Positions 55,495 through 63,175 of a DNA stretch of 64,000 nt are shown piece by piece. A program made the position numbers and the translations under genes. Where the stretch lies: NCBI RefSeq assembly GCF_947500695.1, contig NZ_CANMSS010000002.1:186001-250000 (forward strand), read 5' to 3'. This stretch comes from an uncultured Pseudoteredinibacter sp. Lineage in GTDB: Bacteria > Pseudomonadota > Gammaproteobacteria > Pseudomonadales > Cellvibrionaceae. The notes beneath the pieces are model-generated. The model saw only the letters and a program-made list of their open reading frames with translations, was not told the DNA's origin and ran no database searches. The first letter of the stretch is position 1. The number at the start of each line of letters is the position of its first letter.

Positions 55495-55603
55495 GGTAAG
55501 AGCAGGGCACAGCAACCAGGGGACGCCGTGAATACATCCCTGTAGGCTTGGCCTTTCGCTTCCCTGCGAAAGACACCCCTGGCTGCTGTGCCCTACTCTT
55601 ACC
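55495..55603. repeat. large inverted-repeat element between hisB and hisH
   Basis: 28-bp arms (55495-55522 and 55576-55603) match at 26 of 28 positions. The 53-bp centre holds two smaller stems: TACA-tccc-TGTA, and CTTTCGC ttccct GCGAAAG; the string TCCCTG recurs. This looks like a non-autonomous, MITE-like or REP-type dispersed repeat; it is intergenic, with no coding potential. Downstream lies a further hairpin at 55642-55668 (GGAGTC / GACTCC). The rest of the 265-bp gap is empty. Confidence 0.75.
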
Positions 55604-55713
55604 TTAGACATCGCTGTAAGCCAGTAAAGAGAATTAAATTAGGAGTCGGAGCGATAAGCTCAGACTCCGAAACCCCGGCACTGAGCCGAACAAAAAGTAT
55701 TGAAAATTAAACC

Positions 55714-56364
55714 ATGAGCAAAGCAACAATCGCCGTTATTGATTACGGCATGGGTAATCTACACTCCGTCGCTAGCGCCTTAGAACATGTTGCCCCTAAT
55801 CACGATATTGTGGTCAGTAGTGAGGTCGAGGTGATCGCTAATGCTGAGCGAATTATTTTTCCTGGCGTTGGCGCGATGCGCGATTGCATGGCAGAAATTA
55901 AACGCTTGAACTTTCACCGTTTAGTACCTGAGTTAATTGCCAGTGGCAAGCCGGTGCTGGGCATTTGTGTGGGCATGCAAGCCTTGATGACGCACAGCGA
56001 AGAGAATGGTGGGGTAGAAGCCATTAATCAGCTGCCTGGTGAAGTGAAATTTTTCGGCGAGCATTTAACTGAAAACGGTGAGCGCTTGAAGGTGCCTCAT
56101 ATGGGCTGGAATACCGTCAGCCAGACAGCCGATCATCCTATTTGGCATGGCATTGAAGATAACGCCCATTTTTATTTTGTGCACAGCTACTACGCCAAAA
56201 GCGAAAAAAAAGACCTTGTGATTGGTAGCTGTCAATATGGCTTGGAATTTGATGTGGTGCTGGCCAAGGACAATTTAGCCGCCGTGCAATTCCACCCTGA
56301 AAAAAGCCACAGTAATGGCTTGCAGTTATTAAAGAATTTTAGCCAGTGGAATACTGGCGCATAA
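55714..56364 (+). CDS. hisH: imidazole glycerol phosphate synthase glutaminase subunit
   Basis: 216 residues; class I glutamine amidotransferase that supplies ammonia to HisF. Nucleophile Cys in GICVGMQ and the His/Glu pair in [26 protein letters not shown] is the N-terminal hallmark. Next to hisA, hisF. Confidence 0.97.
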   Translation: MSKATIAVIDYGMGNLHSVASALEHVAPNHDIVVSSEVEVIANAERIIFPGVGAMRDCMAEIKRLNFHRLVPELIASGKPVLGICVGMQALMTHSEENGGVEAINQLPGEVKFFGEHLTENGERLKVPHMGWNTVSQTADHPIWHGIEDNAHFYFVHSYYAKSEKKDLVIGSCQYGLEFDVVLAKDNLAAVQFHPEKSHSNGLQLLKNFSQWNTGA

Positions 56365-56385
56365 CAAATATACGAGAACCATAGC

Positions 56386-57114
56386 ATGTTAATTATTCCA
56401 GCAATTGATTTAAAAGATGGCGCCTGTGTGCGCTTACGCCAGGGTTTGATGGAAGACTCTACTGTTTTTTCTGACGATCCAGCGGCCATGGCCACCCAAT
56501 GGGTAGAGCAGGGCTGTCGTCGTTTGCACTTGGTCGATTTAAACGGTGCCTTTGAAGGCAAGCCAATTAATGGGGATGTGGTGACAGCGATTGCCAAAAC
56601 GCACCCAGAGCTACCGATTCAAATTGGTGGTGGTATTCGTAGCGCCGAGACCATTGAGTATTATTTAAATGCCGGTGTGAATTACGTCATCATCGGAACC
56701 AAGGCAGTAAAAGAGCCTGAGTTCGTTACCGAAATGTGCAAACAATTTGCTGGCCACATTATTGTTGGCCTAGACGCAAAAGATGGTTTAGTCGCCACCG
56801 ATGGCTGGGCCGAAGTTTCAGAAGTTAAAGCCACTGAGCTGGCTAAGCGTTTTGAGCAAGATGGCGTAAGCTCAATCGTTTATACCGACATCGCTCGTGA
56901 CGGTATGATGCAGGGCGTTAATGTTGAAGCGACGGTAGCCATGGCGCAAGCATCTAGCATTCCTGTCATTGCCTCTGGCGGCGTAACCAATATGGATGAT
57001 ATCCACGCATTAAAAGAAGTTGCCGATAAAGGTATCTGCGGTGCAATTACCGGCCGTGCCATTTATGAAGGCACTTTGGATATGGCTGAAGCACAAAGCT
57101 ACTGCGATCAATAA
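56386..57114 (+). CDS. hisA: phosphoribosylformimino-5-aminoimidazole carboxamide ribotide isomerase
   Basis: 242 residues; TIM barrel isomerase of histidine synthesis. Start [19 protein letters not shown] contains the catalytic Asp, and [16 protein letters not shown] supplies the second Asp. Phosphate sites GGGIRS and ASGGVTN. 21 bp after hisH. Confidence 0.97.
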   Translation: MLIIPAIDLKDGACVRLRQGLMEDSTVFSDDPAAMATQWVEQGCRRLHLVDLNGAFEGKPINGDVVTAIAKTHPELPIQIGGGIRSAETIEYYLNAGVNYVIIGTKAVKEPEFVTEMCKQFAGHIIVGLDAKDGLVATDGWAEVSEVKATELAKRFEQDGVSSIVYTDIARDGMMQGVNVEATVAMAQASSIPVIASGGVTNMDDIHALKEVADKGICGAITGRAIYEGTLDMAEAQSYCDQ

Positions 57115-57140
57115 GCTGGTATTTATTTAGAAGGTTTCCC

Positions 57141-57914
57141 ATGGCTTTAGCAAAACGCATTATTCCCTGCTTAGATGTAGAAAACGGTCGCGTGGTAAAA
57201 GGCGTGCAGTTTGTGGACATTCGTGATGCGGGTGATCCGGTAGAAGTTTCCAAGCGCTATAACGAGCAGGGCGCTGATGAGATCACTTTTCTAGATATCA
57301 CCGCCACCCATGAGGGCCGCGACACTACCGTACATACGGTAGAGAAGATTGCCAGCGAAGTATTTATTCCACTTACGGTAGGTGGTGGTATCCGCACTGT
57401 CGACGATATTCGAACCATGCTTAATGCCGGTGCCGATAAGGTCAGCATTAATTCAGCAGCTATTTTTAATCCCGACTTTGTAAAAGAAGCCGCCGACCGC
57501 TTTGGCTCTCAATGCATTGTTGTAGCTATTGATGCGAAATGTGTCAGCGCTGAAGGCGAGCCTAAGCGCTGGGAAATTTTCACTCATGGCGGCCGCAAGC
57601 CTACCGGCATTGATGCCGTTGAATGGGCCAAGAAAATGACCGCCTTTGGGGCTGGTGAAATCCTATTGACCAGCATGGATCAAGACGGAATGAAAAACGG
57701 CTTCGATCTTAATGTCACTTCTGCCATTAGCGAGGCGGTTCATGTGCCAGTAATCGCATCGGGCGGTGTAGGTAATTTGCAACATTTAGTAGACGGCGTA
57801 AAACTCGGTAAAGCCGATGCCGTACTCGCCGCCAGTATTTTCCACTTCGGTGAATACAGCGTGCCTGAAGCAAAACAATATATGCGAGACCAAGGCGTTG
57901 AAGTGCGGCTTTAA
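57141..57914 (+). CDS. hisF: imidazole glycerol phosphate synthase cyclase subunit
   Basis: 257 residues; closes the imidazole ring with ammonia from His[39 protein letters not shown] and [11 protein letters not shown] motifs, with phosphate site ASGGVGN. 26 bp after hisA. Last gene of the operon. Downstream are REP-like doublets. Confidence 0.98.
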   Translation: MALAKRIIPCLDVENGRVVKGVQFVDIRDAGDPVEVSKRYNEQGADEITFLDITATHEGRDTTVHTVEKIASEVFIPLTVGGGIRTVDDIRTMLNAGADKVSINSAAIFNPDFVKEAADRFGSQCIVVAIDAKCVSAEGEPKRWEIFTHGGRKPTGIDAVEWAKKMTAFGAGEILLTSMDQDGMKNGFDLNVTSAISEAVHVPVIASGGVGNLQHLVDGVKLGKADAVLAASIFHFGEYSVPEAKQYMRDQGVEVRL

Positions 57915-57957
57915 CAGCCCGCTTCAATGACATAGGCAGCACAACGCGACTGACAAG

Positions 57958-58034
57958 GGGTCAGACCCCGCCTCAAATAAGTAAACCAATTCATTGAGTT
58001 GAGAAATTCTTTTTTAAGATGGGGTCTGACCCCG
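57958..58034. repeat. REP-doublet (GGGGTC-A-GACCCC pair)
   Basis: GGGGTCAGACCCC at 57958-57970 and its reverse complement GGGGTCTGACCCC at 58022-58034, with 51 bp between. Each is itself a 6-bp palindrome around one base. It is downstream of hisF. An equal doublet follows the next gene. Confidence 0.85.
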
Positions 58035-58129
58035 TACCACTCTGAAACTAAAGCCCCCACTTTTGGCTTATATTACATCCTAATTTTTTCGTTATGATCT
58101 TCCCAAATTATTTTCACTTAAGGGAAGAA

Positions 58130-58552
58130 ATGAATAAACCATTAGCTCACTTAGCCTTTTTCTTGCTCGTATCCGCTAGCATAAATAATAGCCATGCAGA
58201 CAGCTTAGCTCTAGATAAGGAAGTTAAAAAATCCATTCTTGGGTATTGCCTTGCTTTTGAAGAAATTGCCGATGACATCAAGCTCGAGGTCATTTACCCA
58301 AATAACAATGTTAAAACTATAAATTTCAACAGCAACTGCTCAGCCTACCTAAAGATGCAGCCCACTGAAGCCCAAGATAAACTCAAACAAGAGATCGACC
58401 TAGCCGATATGCGTGCTGCTTATTGCCATCTATACAATGCACTGGGTGATCTAGGCGCAGATAATGGTTTTTACTCGACACTGAGCTCGCATGAAACTGA
58501 AGATGGCAGTGCTACAGAGATAACATTTCGTTTTGATAAAAACCCTTGCTGA
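58130..58552 (+). CDS. small secreted protein, unknown function
   Basis: 140 residues from the ATG at 58130, which has AGGGAAGAA 5 bp before it; an upstream ATG at 58094 lacks that. Signal peptide spans about 1-23 (AHLAFFLLVSASINNSHA). Three or four Cys in the mature part (SNCSAYLKMQ, AAYCHLYNAL, KNPC). No family recognised. Bracketed by REP doublets on both sides. Confidence 0.6.
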   Translation: MNKPLAHLAFFLLVSASINNSHADSLALDKEVKKSILGYCLAFEEIADDIKLEVIYPNNNVKTINFNSNCSAYLKMQPTEAQDKLKQEIDLADMRAAYCHLYNALGDLGADNGFYSTLSSHETEDGSATEITFRFDKNPC

Positions 58553-58571
58553 TGACGCAGGGGCAAACCAC

Positions 58572-58647
58572 GGGGTCAGACCCCATTCTTAGCAAGAAAG
58601 CCGATATAATCACACTGACTTTCTTATTTAGATAGGGGTCTGACCCC
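58572..58647. repeat. second REP-doublet (GGGGTC-A-GACCCC pair)
   Basis: GGGGTCAGACCCC at 58572-58584 and GGGGTCTGACCCC at 58635-58647. Inner AAGAAAG and CTTTCTT form a further stem. Same architecture as the doublet at 57958, so this is a recurring unit. Confidence 0.85.
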
Positions 58648-58712
58648 TAGCGATTCAACAAAAAATTCGGTCTATTCTGCTGATGCTATCTTGCCCCACA
58701 AAACGCAGGCAT

Positions 58713-58810
58713 AAAAAAACGGCTACCCGAGGGTAGCCGACAACCGTGATTAGCCTGATAAGGAGAAGTGACTCGAAAAGCCGCTTCAAGCTGCCGCCTT
58801 AGCGACAACG
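58713..58810 (-). ncRNA. predicted Fur-regulated small RNA 2 (PrrF/RyhB-like architecture)
   Basis: About 98 nt, no coding potential. Promoter: TTGCAA (58844-58839), 16 bp, TATTAT (58822-58817); start near 58810. The core at 58737-58770 is identical over 34 nt to the second copy, and contains CTTCTCCTTATC, which can pair with Shine-Dalgarno sequences. Ends in a perfect CGGCTACC / GGTAGCCG stem and seven T (58719-58713). The Fur-box-like operator overlaps the promoter. The tandem arrangement with the other copy, ~290 bp away, repeats PrrF1/PrrF2 of Pseudomonas. Similarity of primary sequence to PrrF or RyhB was not tested. Function (iron-sparing repression) is inferred. Confidence 0.75.
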
Positions 58811-58816
58811 GTTACA

Positions 58817-58865
58817 ATAATAACGATTCTCATTTGTATTGCAAGTATTAATGATAATTATTTTT
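58817..58865 (-). promoter_or_regulatory. promoter and two Fur-box-like sites of sRNA 2
   Basis: -10 TATTAT and -35 TTGCAA with 16-bp spacer, identical in sequence and spacing to the other copy. Fur-like 19-mer at 58819-58837 matches GATAATGATAATCATTATC at 12 of 19; a second at 58847-58865 matches at 14 of 19. Two sites may give tight iron control. Confidence 0.65.
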
Positions 58866-59100
58866 ATTTGATTTGAATTACCGCAGCCGCCTGTACAAAT
58901 AACAGCCATAAAAATCAATCATCCACCGAATATAGCGCCTAAATACCGGGTATCGATGAATTTTATTAACAAAGGGTAGGGGCTTGGGATATACTCTCGC
59001 TCGCAGCCACGCTAGAACGTGGCGCATATAAGAACCGACAAGCGTGTCAGCCTAAAATTTGCGCTTTAAATTTTAAAGCAGCAGATAATTGCCGAAGAGC
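58866..59100. other. spacer between tandem small RNA genes
   Basis: 235 bp, no ORF of note. It contains a hairpin GCCACG / CGTGGC near 59007-59027 and an A/T-rich palindrome (TTTAAATTTTAAAG) near 59066. I see no gene here. Confidence 0.5.
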
Positions 59101-59197
59101 AAAAAAACGGCCACCCGAAGGTGACCGACAACCGTGATTAGCCTGATAAGGAGAAGTGGCATAAGCCGCTTCCAGCTGATAGTCACCTATCAGCTGC
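59101..59197 (-). ncRNA. predicted Fur-regulated small RNA 1 (PrrF/RyhB-like architecture)
   Basis: About 97 nt. Promoter TTGCAA (59230-59225), 16 bp, TATTAT (59208-59203). The 5' end forms a perfect 10-bp hairpin CAGCTGATAG / CTATCAGCTG closed by a GTGA tetraloop. The 34-nt core at 59125-59158 is identical to the other copy. The terminator has CGGTCACC / GGTGGCCG around a TTCG tetraloop and seven T (59107-59101). The Fur-like box over the promoter is 16 of 19 to consensus. Together with the other copy it is a paralogous pair. Coding potential was rejected: no start-stop frame of useful length. Confidence 0.8.
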
Positions 59198-59202
59198 TTT
59201 TA

Positions 59203-59230
59203 ATAATAATGATTATCATTAACATTGCAA
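59203..59230 (-). promoter_or_regulatory. promoter and Fur box of sRNA 1
   Basis: The 19-mer AATAATGATTATCATTAAC at 59205-59223 matches the Fur consensus at 16 of 19 and lies between -35 TTGCAA and -10 TATTAT, where Fur-iron would block RNA polymerase. The 80 bp to the next gene end are otherwise empty. Confidence 0.75.
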
Positions 59231-59310
59231 GCCATTTCTTGCCTGCATTCTAAATTTGTCACATAAATCATCGATAAAGCTACGCTCTGACGTGGTATAG
59301 CTCATCGTTA

Positions 59311-61245
59311 TCATTTCTGATAGTAGTAGTCTATTGGGCTGGGCTTATCGATTAAGTAGCCTTGAATGTAATCAGCGCCCCAGCGCCTCACCATTTCACG
59401 CTGCCCCTGAGTCTCAATACCTTCACATATAACCGTCATACCTAATTGATGTGCCATATTGATCATGCCGCCTGCTATGACCGCATACCCTTCATCAGTG
59501 CCACTTTGGTCGATAAAGCTTTTATCAATTTTCAGATACTTAAAAGAAAAGTTTAATAGGTAGCTTAAGGATGAATGGCCAGTACCGAAATCATCCACCG
59601 ATAACTGAAAGCCCGCTCGATTTAGCTCATCAAACCTTTGCCGAGTTAGGGATGGATCTAACATTGCGGCGGTCTCGGTAATTTCGAAGCTGATTCTTTC
59701 AGCCGACACTTCGTACTTTTGCAGAATCTCGAGCATTCTATCGGCCAGTTTGGATTCTCGAAGTTGTACTGGTGATAGATTAATAGAAACCTGGATATCG
59801 TTGGGCACTTCTGGTTTTACCAGATGCTGACAAACTCGCTCTACCACCCAATATCCAAGATGGATAATGTCACCACTGGCCTCAGCAATTTCTATAAACA
59901 AAGCTGGAGATATCATGCCTTCGACCGGATGAATCCATCGCACCAAAGATTCGAAGTGGCATACTTTTGAACCTTCTTCTGCACCCACAATCGGCTGAAA
60001 GAAAACCTCAAATTCATCTCGATCTATGGCCTGCCTTATGGAACGACCAAGCTCGACATGTAAGCGCAAAGCATTTTCCATGCCTTTACGATAGGCAACT
60101 AAACGCTCGCTACTTTTTTGTGTTGCACGATAAAGAGCGACATTAGCCATTTTCAGTAGCGTTTCAGCAGACTGCTCACAATCAGGGAATGAACACAAAC
60201 CAGCACTTATTTCAAAACGAACTTGAACATCATCAACCTGCACATCTTCTGAAAAAGCATTAGTGATTTCATGTATAGACTGCACCACAGAGGATTCGTC
60301 AGTATCCAAAACGATAAAGGCCAGCTCACTATGACCAATATGGGATAGGCTACTATTTTGGCCAAGTACTGATTGTATTCTCGCGACGGTCTTGGCTAGC
60401 AGTTTTTGCTTAGTCTCACTATCAAATAAATTGCAAAAATAAGCGAACTTATCGATAGAAAGAACAACCAGGTAAAATTTTTCGCAAGCACTATCAATAA
60501 GATGATGCATTAACCGAATCAAACCTGCCTGATTAGGCAGGCCAGAGCTTTCTTCCAAATAGGCGGTTGGAATCGAAGCTGAAACATCTTCCTCATTAGC
60601 CGCCTTAACTTGATCTGCGGTATTTTGTAAGTGCTGATAGACATCCGCTAAAAAGCGGCCAGAGGAATCTTTTTCTACACAAAAGGAAATAATAGAGGCG
60701 ATATTACTGAGGTAGCTTTTATCAAATTCAGTATATAAGGTCTCATCACTAGGCGTGAACAGTACGCCTCCTCGATCATAGCGAAAACTTTCAAAATGCA
60801 TATTGGAAGAACCAAAGAGTTCCTGTAAAAGAGGCTCCCGCTCGCCATCATTTGCAGCGGCATGCTCGGCTATGCGTAATCTCATGCCGACAAGTACTTC
60901 CACTCGATTATTCAGGCTAGCGGGTACCCTTTTCCAGCCTTCTTCTCGGCAAAAACGATGCTGCTTTAGAACACATTTATACTCCCAATACATACCTCGC
61001 GTTTGACGCAGGAGATACAGATTATGAATATCAATAGAAAAGCGGACGTTCTTGTGAATAAACTTCAAATCTCGATTGAAATTACTATCCACACTGATCA
61101 TATCGCTCAGATCTAGCAGGCTAGAATTGCGAAGCGCTGCCTCTACTGCCTCGTTACCCCTAGCTTGGTTTTCGTCGCTTAAGGTAGCTACCGCTTCTAA
61201 AATAGATTCCGAGCCGTTTTTATCCGGCGAGGTTTCGATAGTCAC
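59311..61245 (-). CDS. GGDEF-EAL protein, probable c-di-GMP phosphodiesterase
   Basis: 644 residues. The N-terminal ~215 are of unknown type. A GGDEF-like domain follows (about 225-365) whose active motif is lost: GHSEL replaces GGDEF. The EAL domain (about 385-640) is intact with ESLVRW, NLSPVQL, FEITET, DDFGTGHSSLSYL, LKIDKSFI, EGIET and QGYLIDKP. I therefore expect c-di-GMP hydrolysis, with the GGDEF part as a possible GTP or ligand sensor. 23 bp after the AhpD-like gene, so one operon. Confidence 0.9.
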   Translation of the reverse strand: MTIETSPDKNGSESILEAVATLSDENQARGNEAVEAALRNSSLLDLSDMISVDSNFNRDLKFIHKNVRFSIDIHNLYLLRQTRGMYWEYKCVLKQHRFCREEGWKRVPASLNNRVEVLVGMRLRIAEHAAANDGEREPLLQELFGSSNMHFESFRYDRGGVLFTPSDETLYTEFDKSYLSNIASIISFCVEKDSSGRFLADVYQHLQNTADQVKAANEEDVSASIPTAYLEESSGLPNQAGLIRLMHHLIDSACEKFYLVVLSIDKFAYFCNLFDSETKQKLLAKTVARIQSVLGQNSSLSHIGHSELAFIVLDTDESSVVQSIHEITNAFSEDVQVDDVQVRFEISAGLCSFPDCEQSAETLLKMANVALYRATQKSSERLVAYRKGMENALRLHVELGRSIRQAIDRDEFEVFFQPIVGAEEGSKVCHFESLVRWIHPVEGMISPALFIEIAEASGDIIHLGYWVVERVCQHLVKPEVPNDIQVSINLSPVQLRESKLADRMLEILQKYEVSAERISFEITETAAMLDPSLTRQRFDELNRAGFQLSVDDFGTGHSSLSYLLNFSFKYLKIDKSFIDQSGTDEGYAVIAGGMINMAHQLGMTVICEGIETQGQREMVRRWGADYIQGYLIDKPSPIDYYYQK

Positions 61246-61268
61246 AGAATTTCCTTCCGATCTTGCTG

Positions 61269-61835
61269 CTAGGCCGCATTTTCGGTGTAGTCAGTAAAGC
61301 GCTTGTCAATATCTACAGATAAGCTATCAGCTAGGTTTACCATATAAAGGGAGCAGGACACCATTCCGATCAACTCTATAATTTCTTCTTTCTCTAGCCC
61401 TATGTCTTCTAGATCTTCGTACATCTCGACACTGGCATTAAAATCATGTGCCATACATACATCGGCAAATTGCAAAACACTTTTTAGCACCGGATTCCTC
61501 ACCGATTCGATGTCATTCACAATTTCAATAATATCCTGATCATCATGCCCAAACTTTAAAGCCATTGCATGATGGGCCACATGGCAATACTGGCAATTTC
61601 GTTTAAACGCTATGTAAGAAAACAAAATCTCCTTACTTACTCGCGAAAGTTCACCACCGCATAGGTTATTTTTCACCATCCCCCAAGAAGCCAATGCAAG
61701 CTCTGGACTAACATTGGTTAGACAACGAAAGATATTGGGCACAAAACCCATACCTAAAACTTCGCAGACTTCTCGATGTATTTCTGGATAAGTTTGCTCA
61801 AAGTCTTCTTCAAGCATTATTGGAAAGTATTCCAT
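61269..61835 (-). CDS. AhpD/carboxymuconolactone-decarboxylase-like protein
   Basis: 188 residues from the ATG at 61835. The frame is open to a TTG at 61916, so the start is not certain. Peroxidase-type CxxC-x4-H motif NCQYCHVAHHA near residue 80, with the helical CMD fold around it. AhpD-like proteins use this motif for redox or peroxide reduction. Operon with the EAL protein downstream, an unusual pairing that hints at redox-linked c-di-GMP signalling (inference). Confidence 0.8.
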   Translation of the reverse strand: MEYFPIMLEEDFEQTYPEIHREVCEVLGMGFVPNIFRCLTNVSPELALASWGMVKNNLCGGELSRVSKEILFSYIAFKRNCQYCHVAHHAMALKFGHDDQDIIEIVNDIESVRNPVLKSVLQFADVCMAHDFNASVEMYEDLEDIGLEKEEIIELIGMVSCSLYMVNLADSLSVDIDKRFTDYTENAA

Positions 61836-62044
61836 TGCAGTGTCCACTTTTTCTAGATAAACAATCGCCCGAGTTTTTACTTTACTCTGCACCCTATTTC
61901 TAAAGGTGTAGTACAAAACCCCATAACTTCAACGCTTATTAGACAGGCGTTACAAGAATGAAATTGCCCAGGCAATGCATGAATTATTTATGACAAATTG
62001 GCTTAAACTGCGTAGAATTTGCTTATGCAATAAAAGGGGGATAT

Positions 62045-62302
62045 ATGACAGATTGGGTTCGACCAGGAATATACGGTGCTCTTTTGAGCTCGTTTTTATT
62101 ATTCTTATTACCTTCGACTAGCTCACTATTATTGAATCTATATCACAACCTAAGCTTTGAGCCATTATATTATCTATACGCTGCAATCAAGGCAGCTTCG
62201 GCTTATTATCCAAGGTGGGATTATTTTGAGCTCAGCGCAATCGCAGCTGGCCTTTTTCTGACATTTTCATTGTGGCTGAAGAAGCATAATAAAACGGGCT
62301 AA
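62045..62302 (+). CDS. small membrane protein, unknown function
   Basis: 85 residues with hydrophobic stretches at about 8-30 (GIYGALLSSFLLFLLPSTSSLLL) and 62-77 (LSAIAAGLFLTFSLWL). AAGGGGG ribosome site 6 bp before the ATG. No family recognised. Confidence 0.6.
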   Translation: MTDWVRPGIYGALLSSFLLFLLPSTSSLLLNLYHNLSFEPLYYLYAAIKAASAYYPRWDYFELSAIAAGLFLTFSLWLKKHNKTG

Positions 62303-62317
62303 GAATAAACTTAGCCC
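62296..62317. terminator. hairpin terminator between convergent genes
   Basis: GGGCTAAG / CTTAGCCC 8-bp stem with a 6-nt loop, overlapping the stop codon of the small membrane protein. The T-run lies on the minus-strand side, so it mainly ends the ThuA gene. Confidence 0.8.
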
Positions 62318-62325
62318 TAAAGCTT

Positions 62326-63156
62326 TTATTGATCCAGAAGCCAGATTGACGCTTGCTCTAACAGGGTTTTATATTCTTCATCTTCATAAGCTTCCGCAAG
62401 GTGGCCAAGCGCACTGAAAAATACCGTACCCTCACCAACCTTGTGGTGCCAAACCAGAGGATGATCCGAACCCATCTTTAAAGAATCTGGCACATCATAC
62501 TCTGCTTCATCAACACTAATTAGTACTGTCACTTCGTCTCTTGGACTTTTATCAAAGCTATACCATTCTTCATGCCAAGCTTTGCTTGCTGGCAAATGCT
62601 TAGTCGCCAAATGGCTTCTATCTTCGATTGTTAAAGTCCCATCCCTAAATTGCGGAAACATCGGATGCCCAATAAATTGAGTTTTTATCAGGTGTTTTGG
62701 AAACCAAGACCAATCATAATCTTCATTGCCGCCGGTACCATGCAGCGCAAGGAAGCTGCCGCCAGCATTCATATGATTTTTCAAAGCTTCACGCTGTACC
62801 TCGGTCAACACATCACCGGTGACATTATTCCAAACAATTAAATCGAATTTATCCAATAAATCAGCCTGGTGTATTGCTCCGTTTTCTGTAATAAAAAGAC
62901 CCCAATCATGTTTATCAGCGAAGTTTTTAAATAGAGACTCTACCGCTGGGATCGCCTCTATATGGCGAAAACTATTGGTTTTTGAGAACAGCAATACTTT
63001 GCTTCCACCCGACATTACTGGCAGGATAGGTGGAACTTCCTCATAAACAGGCGTCTTGAATAGCTCATAGCGCCACATCTGATAGGCCACATAAACTGCA
63101 ATCGCAATAAGTGCAATTGCGGTAAAATGCAGCGTTGTGCGTAAAATCTTAGCCAT
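62326..63156 (-). CDS. ThuA-domain protein, membrane-anchored
   Basis: 276 residues. N-terminal helix (about 9-25, FTAIALIAIAVYVAYQM). ThuA-like glutamine-amidotransferase fold: KVLLFSKTNSFRHIEAIPAVESL, DLIVWNNVTGD, GSFLALHGTGG and HPLVWHHKVGEGTVFFSALGH. Members act in trehalose or sugar metabolism in some species but most are uncharacterised. 19 bp downstream of a GMC oxidoreductase gene on the same strand; a sugar-oxidation context is likely (ThuA-GMC pairing; inference). Confidence 0.85.
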   Translation of the reverse strand: MAKILRTTLHFTAIALIAIAVYVAYQMWRYELFKTPVYEEVPPILPVMSGGSKVLLFSKTNSFRHIEAIPAVESLFKNFADKHDWGLFITENGAIHQADLLDKFDLIVWNNVTGDVLTEVQREALKNHMNAGGSFLALHGTGGNEDYDWSWFPKHLIKTQFIGHPMFPQFRDGTLTIEDRSHLATKHLPASKAWHEEWYSFDKSPRDEVTVLISVDEAEYDVPDSLKMGSDHPLVWHHKVGEGTVFFSALGHLAEAYEDEEYKTLLEQASIWLLDQ

Positions 63157-63175
63157 TTTCCTTTCCTAATAAAAT

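Noticed and set aside
55495..55603. Histidine attenuator or T-box for the his genes
   Set aside because: It lies after hisB, has no leader peptide with a His run, and is a near-perfect inverted repeat with repeat-like motifs.
57958..58647. Intrinsic terminators at the GGGGTCAGACCCC sites
   Set aside because: Loop of one base and no T-run; they recur in inverted pairs, so a REP-type repeat is the better reading.
58866..59100. A third small RNA or heme-responsive fusion transcript between the two sRNAs
   Set aside because: No separate promoter-terminator pair visible; a read-through product like PrrH cannot be excluded, but nothing in the sequence shows it.
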